Source: Aradus depressus (taxonomy: Eukaryota > Arthropoda > Insecta > Hemiptera > Aradidae). Taken from it: a stretch of 64,000 bases of DNA. Location of the stretch: NCBI GenBank assembly GCA_963662175.1, contig OY759220.1, forward strand, positions 46,968,136-47,032,135, read 5' to 3'. Both the position numbers and the translations under genes were made by a program. Below the pieces are notes generated by a model, which saw only the letters and a list, made by a program, of their open reading frames with translations, had not been told where the DNA came from and did not search any database. This document shows, piece by piece, positions 56,401 through 64,000 of this stretch (position 1 is its first letter; every line of letters begins with the position of its first letter).

Positions 56401-59010
56401 GATACAGAGAGTTACTTAATGTCCATGAATAATAATCTGGTCCTCCTAATGTGTTGCTTGGATACAGAGAGTTACTTAATGTCCATGAATAATAATCTGG
56501 TCCTCCTAATGTGTTGCTTGGATACAGAGAGTTACTTAATGTCCATGAATAATAATCTGGTCCTCCTAATGTGTTGCTTGGATACAGAGAGTTACTTAAT
56601 GTCCATGAATAATAATCTGGTCCTCCTAATGTGTTGCTTGGATACAGAGAGTTACTTAATGTCCATGAATAATAATCTGGTCCTCCTAATGTGTTGCTTG
56701 GATACAGAGAGTTACTTAATGTCCATGAATAATAATCTGGTCCTCCTAATGTGTTGCTTGGATACAGAGAGTTACTTAATGTCCATGAATAATAATCTGG
56801 TCCTCCTAATGTGTTGCTTGGATACAGAGAGTTACTTAATGTCCATGAATAATAATCTGGTCCTCCTAATGTGTTGCTTGGATACAGAGAGTTACTTAAT
56901 GTCCATGAATAATAATCTGGTCCTCCTAATGTGTTGCTTGGATACAGAGAGTTACTTAATGTCCATGAATAATAATCTGGTCCTCCTAATGTGTTGCTTG
57001 GATACAGAGAGTTACTTAATGTCCATGAATAATAATCTGGTCCTCCTAATGTGTTGCTTGGATACAGAGAGTTACTTAATGTCCATGAATAATAATCTGG
57101 TCCTCCTAATGTGTTGCTTGGATACAGAGAGTTACTTAATGTCCATGAATAATAATCTGGTCCTCCTAATGTGTTGCTTGGATACAGAGAGTTACTTAAT
57201 GTCCATGAATAATAATCTGGTCCTCCTAATGTGTTGCTTGGATACAGAGAGTTACTTAATGTCCATGAATAATAATCTGGTCCTCCTAATGTGTTGCTTG
57301 GATACAGAGAGTTACTTAATGTCCATGAATAATAATCTGGTCCTCCTAATGTGTTGCTTGGATACAGAGAGTTACTTAATGTCCATGAATAATAATCTGG
57401 TCCTCCTAATGTGTTGCTTGGATACAGAGAGTTACTTAATGTCCATGAATAATAATCTGGTCCTCCTAATGTGTTGCTTGGATACAGAGAGTTACTTAAT
57501 GTCCATGAATAATAATCTGGTCCTCCTAATGTGTTGCTTGGATACAGAGAGTTACTTAATGTCCATGAATAATAATCTGGTCCTCCTAATGTGTTGCTTG
57601 GATACAGAGAGTTACTTAATGTCCATGAATAATAATCTGGTCCTCCTAATGTGTTGCTTGGATACAGAGAGTTACTTAATGTCCATGAATAATAATCTGG
57701 TCCTCCTAATGTGTTGCTTGGATACAGAGAGTTACTTAATGTCCATGAATAATAATCTGGTCCTCCTAATGTGTTGCTTGGATACAGAGAGTTACTTAAT
57801 GTCCATGAATAATAATCTGGTCCTCCTAATGTGTTGCTTGGATACAGAGAGTTACTTAATGTCCATGAATAATAATCTGGTCCTCCTAATGTGTTGCTTG
57901 GATACAGAGAGTTACTTAATGTCCATGAATAATAATCTGGTCCTCCTAATGTGTTGCTTGGATACAGAGAGTTACTTAATGTCCATGAATAATAATCTGG
58001 TCCTCCTAATGTGTTGCTTGGATACAGAGAGTTACTTAATGTCCATGAATAATAATCTGGTCCTCCTAATGTGTTGCTTGGATACAGAGAGTTACTTAAT
58101 GTCCATGAATAATAATCTGGTCCTCCTAATGTGTTGCTTGGATACAGAGAGTTACTTAATGTCCATGAATAATAATCTGGTCCTCCTAATGTGTTGCTTG
58201 GATACAGAGAGTTACTTAATGTCCATGAATAATAATCTGGTCCTCCTAATGTGTTGCTTGGATACAGAGAGTTACTTAATGTCCATGAATAATAATCTGG
58301 TCCTCCTAATGTGTTGCTTGGATACAGAGAGTTACTTAATGTCCATGAATAATAATCTGGTCCTCCTAATGTGTTGCTTGGATACAGAGAGTTACTTAAT
58401 GTCCATGAATAATAATCTGGTCCTCCTAATGTGTTGCTTGGATACAGAGAGTTACTTAATGTCCATGAATAATAATCTGGTCCTCCTAATGTGTTGCTTG
58501 GATACAGAGAGTTACTTAATGTCCATGAATAATAATCTGGTCCTCCTAATGTGTTGCTTGGATACAGAGAGTTACTTAATGTCCATGAATAATAATCTGG
58601 TCCTCCTAATGTGTTGCTTGGATACAGAGAGTTACTTAATGTCCATGAATAATAATCTGGTCCTCCTAATGTGTTGCTTGGATACAGAGAGTTACTTAAT
58701 GTCCATGAATAATAATCTGGTCCTCCTAATGTGTTGCTTGGATACAGAGAGTTACTTAATGTCCATGAATAATAATCTGGTCCTCCTAATGTGTTGCTTG
58801 GATACAGAGAGTTACTTAATGTCCATGAATAATAATCTGGTCCTCCTAATGTGTTGCTTGGATACAGAGAGTTACTTAATGTCCATGAATAATAATCTGG
58901 TCCTCCTAATGTGTTGCTTGGATACAGAGAGTTACTTAATGTCCATGAATAATAATCTGGTCCTCCTAATGTGTTGCTTGGATACAGAGAGTTACTTAAT
59001 GTCCATGAAT
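53431..59010. repeat. 60-bp satellite, about 93 units, almost perfectly uniform
   Basis: The unit begins AATAATCTGGTCCTCCTAAT and continues GTGTTGCTTGGATACAGAGA. As displayed, all units are identical except the first (CAGATAG for CAGAGAG) and the last, which decays after GTCCATGAAT. Uniformity over 5.6 kb means very recent amplification, strong homogenisation, or both. A collapsed or expanded assembly is also possible. The 60-bp period is a multiple of three, so a frame without stops crosses the whole array. Confidence 0.98.
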
Positions 59011-59037
59011 AGTAATTCTTTAATACATTTTTTATGA
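53449..59037 (+). other. 1862-codon open frame through the satellite, probably not a gene
   Basis: The frame starts at ATG 53449, a TAG stop lies upstream in frame at 53419, and it ends at TGA near 59035. The product would be about 93 copies of MCCLDTESYLMSMNNNLVLL with a short tail. It has no domain, signal peptide or family likeness that I recognise. A second frame, on the minus strand (SWTLSNSLYPSNTLGGPDYY per unit), is also free of stops through the array but has no ATG. With a 20-codon unit, roughly one to three of six frames being open is expected by chance. I see no splice, promoter or poly(A) context. I therefore treat it as a by-product of the array; transcription data could change this. 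Confidence 0.85.
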
Positions 59038-59205
59038 ATAAAATGTATTTAATTTGGATCTTTTTGAAATATATTTCTTTCTTGTCCGTTTCAAGTTAAA
59101 CGAAGACCATACAAGTTGTGATTTGTTTTCGTGTCTTTCCTTCAACATGGGCAAATGACTAAATACTTTTGAACAAAAATTTCATATTTTGAACCTGTCT
59201 ATTCA

Positions 59206-59251
59206 GGGGGGGGGGGGGGGGGTTGCTTGGATACAGAGAGTTACTTAATGT
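59206..59251. repeat. G17 run followed by a stray half-unit of the satellite
   Basis: After 17 G (59206-59222), the 30 bases at 59222-59251 (GTTGCTTGGATACAGAGAGT through TACTTAATGT) match the satellite unit exactly, about 210 bp beyond the array end. It carries the CAGAGAG form of the array body. Confidence 0.92.
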
Positions 59252-59823
59252 TTTCTCTGGTTAATATTGAGCCTATCTGAAAAGAATACAGTGGGGAAAT
59301 AATCGAGATAAGGTGGGAAGAGGGAGAGGGAATGAACATTTTGTCCGAATATCGCATGTAATCAGCTTCAGTCAAAAGCATGCCCAAGGCTATTCCCAGG
59401 CAATCCTGTGTAGCCTGCTAATAATTAAAATATTTTAGTCAGTTGTGAGAATTTCAATCCTGACCCCCCTCCAAATACTGGATCTAAGTAGTCATCTCGT
59501 GGACAACATGGCAACATTGTGAATCGGACACTTTCATAATGTTTATCTCTGTCAGTATATAGTTCAATGTGGAAGAAACCCATTGTTGCCAACTTACTAT
59601 ACTCGTACTGTTCAAAAGACTTGTATTTGCGTTTTTCTACTGTTTTTTTGAAAATTTTCGAATAATATCAGTTAATCTTTCTAATTACATTCAAAATGAA
59701 TAATTTCAGTTTTGAAATTGATAAATTCGGTTAAGGAATAGGGGGTGATCCTCAAATGCAAATAAATACCTCCTGTCACTTTTCCGACAGCATTTTCAAG
59801 ACGTGGCACTTATGCACAATGAG
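59252..59823. other. Unrecognised sequence
   Basis: No supported feature. Confidence 0.4.
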
Positions 59824-60078
59824 AGTGCTGACCAAGATCACGGGTTCGAAACCCGGCCGCAGCTCTTAGGTTCTTCTATCTTGGAACTTAGAATACCTTG
59901 ACCATGCCGTCCCTCGGATGGTACGTTAAGCGATGGTCCCAAACCTTGTAAAATGTCAGATACTCTCGTTGAATCCCGCAGTAGAGTCAGGCTCAAGTCC
60001 ATCAGAAAGAGCGCTCTGGTAGTAGGCGATTTGACCTCGTAGTTTAAAGCCCGGGTATGAGTCACAATAGCTAACTTA
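59824..60078 (+). mobile_element. tRNA-derived SINE lacking the A box
   Basis: B box GGTTCGAAACC (about 59843), CATGCCGTCCCTCGGATGGT, AGAGCGCTCTGGTAGTAGGC and AAAGCCCGGGTATGAGTCAC. The first part of the head is absent. Confidence 0.87.
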
Positions 60079-60157
60079 ATGGATGTACAATCTGTGAAGT
60101 TTATGCGGGTAGAAAAGTGTTATTTGAGATTGCATTTTTACCCACTCTAAATGCAAG

Positions 60158-60212
60158 TAAGTCAGGAGAAGTTAGGTAATCGGTCAGAAATTCGATGTTG
60201 GGTTTTTGTACC
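60158..60212 (+). repeat. Family D, left-end fragment
   Basis: GGAGAAGTTAGGTAATCGGT followed by CAGAAATTCGATGTTGGGTT. Confidence 0.75.
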
Positions 60213-60603
60213 ATAAAAATATCGTCTAAATATCCTGCAGTGGCTTTCTGGCGAATTCCACTGAAATAATTGAACAATAATGACAAACTTTATCAGTTAT
60301 TCCAGAAGAAATATTTAATTTTCGATTGTTGCAACTAATTATTTATTTTTCATGATTCAAATAAATTTAAAAAATGACATTGAAAGATGGAAGGGAGTGA
60401 TGGTTGTCCATAGGGATGTTTCTGATTTCCACATTGAGGTGACATTGTGTGGAGGCTATCAATTAAGGCGGAGAGCTAAGACCGGGTGTCCTGCCAGGAA
60501 CAGGAGACCAGCCCGTGGTTAATCCCTTCTCCAGGAGCACACTGTCCCCGATTTGCTTCGCTCTGATTTTTCCGTTGGATCTTGGAGATGGTTTTGAAAG
60601 GTA
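60213..60603. other. Unrecognised sequence
   Basis: No supported feature. Confidence 0.4.
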
Positions 60604-60628
60604 CCCCCCCCCCCCCCCCCCCCCCCCC
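60604..60628. repeat. C25 homopolymer
   Basis: About 25 consecutive C. Confidence 0.98.
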
Positions 60629-60974
60629 TCTGGACATCTGCTCCCGTAATTACGGCCCCGTGAGAACCCATCAATCCACTACAACAAGCCCGGTCCATCT
60701 TTTAATTCGCCTTTCTCTGAAGGCCTCCGCAGTGTCCTTTGTGTATTGTACCCTCGGCTCCAGGAGCCTCCGCACACAAAAGCCTCACAACTCCCCTGTT
60801 TTTCCTATGTTCGGGGGAAACTGACACATTGGGGTCCTCTCACACACTGTCTTCCTTCATTTGCAAACTTCCTTCATTAATCTCAGGATCTCAGAACCGT
60901 TTGTCACACTATCTGAACAGCCAGTTTCTTTCTGTTTCCTGTACATTATGTATGCGCTTCCCAGAAGACCTAAA
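60629..60974. other. Unrecognised sequence
   Basis: Overlapping frames of 80-104 codons lack domains. Confidence 0.35.
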
Positions 60975-61360
60975 TTGTTTTCGGAGCGTCAGTGTACTTC
61001 CACATCTTGAATTATTTATAGTCACGCTTTTCTTTTTCGACCAATTTTGCTGAAAATCAATAGGCGTCTTACTCAGGGACTTCTCAACCCTTATAAAATT
61101 TCGTGTTGGTTCATTGCATCGGCAGTTATTAGGTTCTTTGTGGTGACCTCGACTCACTCTATCCACACGAAATGTTATATGTGTATCCACAACCTCATAA
61201 GAACAGCACTTATTGTTTTCGACTAGCCTACGTTGACTATTGCTCTTTTAGCCCAAACGGTCCATTGGGTTTAGGAGGGGGAGGGAGAGCGGAAACCTAA
61301 TTCACTAGTTCTTTCTGGGGAAGTACAGGGCAGGTGATTCACCGGCGACTTTTTTTTTCT
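60975..61360. repeat. Family D inverted pair
   Basis: The minus half (60975-61145: GTGTACTTCCACATCTTGAA, GCTGAAAATCAATAGGCGTC, TTCATTGCATCGGCAGTTAT) turns over into a plus half (61150-61360: ACACGAAATGTTATATGTGT, GCCCAAACGGTCCATTGGGT, CTGGGGAAGTACAGGGCAGG, GATTCACCGGCGAC). Confidence 0.8.
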
Positions 61361-61781
61361 CTTGACAATATTTCTAGTTAATATTTTTACTCATGCCGAA
61401 AATTATGAAAATCACCTGGCAACTTCACGTTTTCAACAGAAACCAAATCCTCTCATGAAGGCAGCCCAAGGAAAAGAAATTTGTTAGGTAATTCTAAAAA
61501 CTCAACTAGCGATATCTCATGTTTGAAGGATCGTAGAAAAGTGGTTTTGGTTTCGTTTCAACTGCTTTTAGAAGGGCTTTCGAATGACCTGAAAAAAAAA
61601 AAAAATATATAGAGTACATATTCAAAATAAGCGAGAAAAAAAGAACATTTTTTGTTTTTCGATGCATCTTGTGAATTTGATAATGACGTCAGCAATGACA
61701 GCTTTCAGGGAGTCCTCTTTCAAATTCCTATTATCAATGGTGCCCGAGATATTCAGAACAGAGAACTTTCTGAAACGGGCG
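61361..61781. other. Unrecognised sequence
   Basis: No supported feature. Confidence 0.4.
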
Positions 61782-62048
61782 ATCTGATCACTGTTCCTCT
61801 GAAGTAGCAGATATCACAGACTGTGAGGTGCAAGACTGAGCGCCTGCAGTAGCTGTGAATGGTTAAGATAGACCTGCATTCCTGACCCCCCCTCCCCCCC
61901 GTCTACAGGAGCAGTGACAGCTGATCACTGTTCCTCTGAAGTAGCAGATTTCACAGACTATGAGGTGCAAGACTGGGCGGCTGCAGTAGCTGTGAATGGT
62001 TAAGGTAGACCTGCATTCCCGACCCCCCCCCCCCCCCCCCCCCCCCCC
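61782..62048. repeat. About 135-bp tandem duplication ending in C26
   Basis: CTGATCACTGTTCCTCTGAA begins at about 61786 and 61921. Both copies end CCTGCATTCC(T)GACCCCC. In the first copy the C tract is short and broken, while in the second it is 26 C (62023-62048). This shows the C tract can expand after duplication. Confidence 0.93.
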
Positions 62049-62734
62049 GGCCCCCTTCCCCCCGGGTCACTGCATCATTAATTATAGATTGATAGATAGC
62101 CCTCTTCCAACACACACACACACATACACATATGCATATGATAAACTATAGTTTTATACTAGATAGGTTCTCTACACTAGAAACTTCCCTAGCCTGAGAT
62201 ATAATACTTTTTCTATACATTCTAATTTAATATGCACTCCATTCTACCGGATACCGCACGTAATCAGCTTCAGATAAAGTGATACAAGGTAGGTATATTG
62301 CTACTGCTACCTTAACAATATAGGTATACTTTTAGAATCTCATCAGTTGAGCCGTGGGTTGGTTTTCACAGTAGATATAACTCAGGAAAGTTGTTGGAAA
62401 TGCCAAGGTTTGTGTCGTCCCCTCTCAAGTGACATTTCCCTGTGATGATTTATGAGGGGGGGGGCTGCTAATGCAATTTAATCTAATTCCAGAGAGCACA
62501 AAGACTTGTGTCATTAAATGACTCCTCCTAATGACCCTGGGGGGGCTGAGTAAATCCAGTCATTTGGCTGTACAACAAAGTCATTTGGAAGGACTCGTCC
62601 GAGCACTCCCTTCTTAATTCTTTTCGTTTCTCTCACCAACATGTCCTCGCTACTTTAACTCTCTTTCTTGCTTCTTTTTTTAAGTTCAATAGACTTAGTT
62701 TTTAAACTTTACCAGCGCTAATTTATCAACTAAA
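62049..62734. other. Unrecognised sequence with CA microsatellite near 62109
   Basis: ACACACACACACATACACAT at about 62110; nothing else supported. Confidence 0.4.
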
Positions 62735-62907
62735 TGTTTTCTCTCTTTTCTAAAACCAATCGATCGGGTTGAAAATTAATAAATGTCTTATTTTGGCACT
62801 TGTCTCTCCTCATATAAAATTTCACGTCGATACATTCATCACATTGGCAATTATAAGGTTTTTGAGTTTTTATTTTTGCCGAAGGGAGGGAGGGGGGGGG
62901 GGGGGGG
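62735..62907 (-). repeat. Family D fragment with G16 run
   Basis: TCTCTCTTTTCTAAAACCAA, TAAAATTTCACGTCGATACA and TTCATCACATTGGCAATTAT match. The run at 62892-62907 lies where the family has its G-rich module. Confidence 0.72.
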
Positions 62908-64000
62908 AAATCATCTAACTTACAGATAGTAACCGGGCATATAACGTTACTAACCTGTTTACGTTACTAACTGGGCAACAGCGGGTAACCCGCTAGTTAC
63001 TTATATAGGTACTTAAAATAATATTAATAATATTTATTTCCGTTAAACCATAGGAAACGTCTTAAAAATGTATACTACACTATAGGTTATAAATTAGATA
63101 GGTACCTACATAAACAGTTATAGGGGCATATTAACATGAAAAAAACATAAAATTAAGAGCTTAATTATGAAGAAAAGAAAAATTAAAGTATATACTATAT
63201 AAATAAAAGAGAATAAGTAAAAAAAAAAGTATATAAATAAGAAAAAATAAATAGATTAATAAAATCGACAGAGTAGATAGAACTCTAAATATGTAAATAT
63301 GTAACTAGATAACACATTGACATGGCTAATATACATCGTATAATATACGATGTACTATATTATAGTACATCGTACTATATATGAGGCCAAAATAAACAGA
63401 GAAGTGTGAGGAGAAAGAAGAAAAAGAAAAATATATAATAAAACAGGCGTAGGCAGACTCTAAATATATTTTGGAATTATCTATTTATTAAATATTTTTT
63501 TTTTAGTACATTAAATGGAACCTTTCACTGTGTGACCTCGTCAGAATTTTTTATAATATTATCTGTACTTATTAAAGAATACCATAAATAAAACTCAAAT
63601 GATCTCATAAGAGAAAAAAATGATAAGATTCATTCGTTGATTCACCTCGGGTCGTTAATAACAGGTACATATATACATAACAGAATAAAAAGAAATAATA
63701 GTTGAAACCGGAAAGGACAAAATACAAAATAAACTTGTTTTTTTATAAACCAAAAACGTTCTATCAGAAGAAGTTATTTAAAAATGAGGAACCATATAAG
63801 TAAACAAAGAATTATTTCACAATTACGGGTCTCAGGAAAATATACAACTCATTTGAATTATACAAACTAGCCAGCTAAACAGCTTGACTCTGTTTGTCCA
63901 CTTTGTAACAGTGATAATGATGTCATACTCCGTCCTCATAACTTGTCCAATGTTAAACCAATACAGAAACAAATTAATCAATAAATATACTTCACGCTGT
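62908..64000. other. A+T-rich sequence to the window end
   Basis: Short palindromes occur (GCGGGTAACCCGC near 62980; ACATCGTATAATATACGATGT near 63333). No gene or known repeat is supported. Confidence 0.5.

Noticed and set aside
53431..59010. CRISPR array or giant repetitive protein gene
   Set aside because: There are no spacers between repeats, and the genome is eukaryotic. The open frame follows from the 60-bp period, and a minus-strand frame is open as well.
440..62907. Family D as a typical Helitron
   Set aside because: It has a 3' hairpin, but I see no CTRR end or TC start, and inverted ends are present.
63320..63385. Structured RNA from A+T palindromes
   Set aside because: Short A+T-only palindromes are expected by chance in this composition.

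Overview
The window looks like intergenic or intronic DNA from a large, repeat-rich invertebrate genome, probably an arthropod. The evidence for this is A+T-rich background, tRNA-derived SINEs, mariner-like and hAT-like DNA elements, Penelope-like hairpin repeats and many minisatellites. No species can be named from the sequence. I find no credible host protein-coding gene, rRNA gene or functional tRNA gene. Almost every open frame is shorter than about 150 codons. The longer ones run through tandem repeats whose unit length is a multiple of three. The only recognisable protein relic is a BED zinc finger inside a dead hAT element (3580-4109).

Layout. 1-8.7 kb: a 56-bp minisatellite, two hairpin-element families with target-site duplications (TSDs), the hAT relic and several small arrays. 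8.7-13.4 kb: mostly unrecognised sequence, a 640-bp mariner-like foldback MITE and a 49-bp array. 13.4-31.3 kb: many copies of one dispersed element (here 'family D'), a 506-bp hairpin element inserted inside one of them, and arrays of 21, 24, 30, 48, 51 and 53 bp. 31.3-53.4 kb: a tRNA-derived SINE family dominates, mixed with family D, two more hairpin-element families and arrays of 100, 67, 46 and 28 bp. 53.4-59.0 kb: one very uniform 60-bp satellite of about 93 units. 59.0-64 kb: more SINE and family D copies, long C/G runs, then an A+T-rich end.

How the parts relate. The window is a nest of insertions. Hairpin elements sit inside a SINE (42185-42487) and inside a family D copy (15009-15542), and a minisatellite ends exactly at a SINE head (47660). 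The most interesting signal is shared by five otherwise unrelated hairpin families. Each carries a CTGANGA-T-stem II-GAAA core followed by a tiny, often palindromic stem III. This is the layout of the minimal hammerhead ribozymes known from Penelope-like elements and retrozymes, with an unusual extra T between CTGANGA and stem II. Repeat families were found by eye, so boundaries of diverged copies are approximate.
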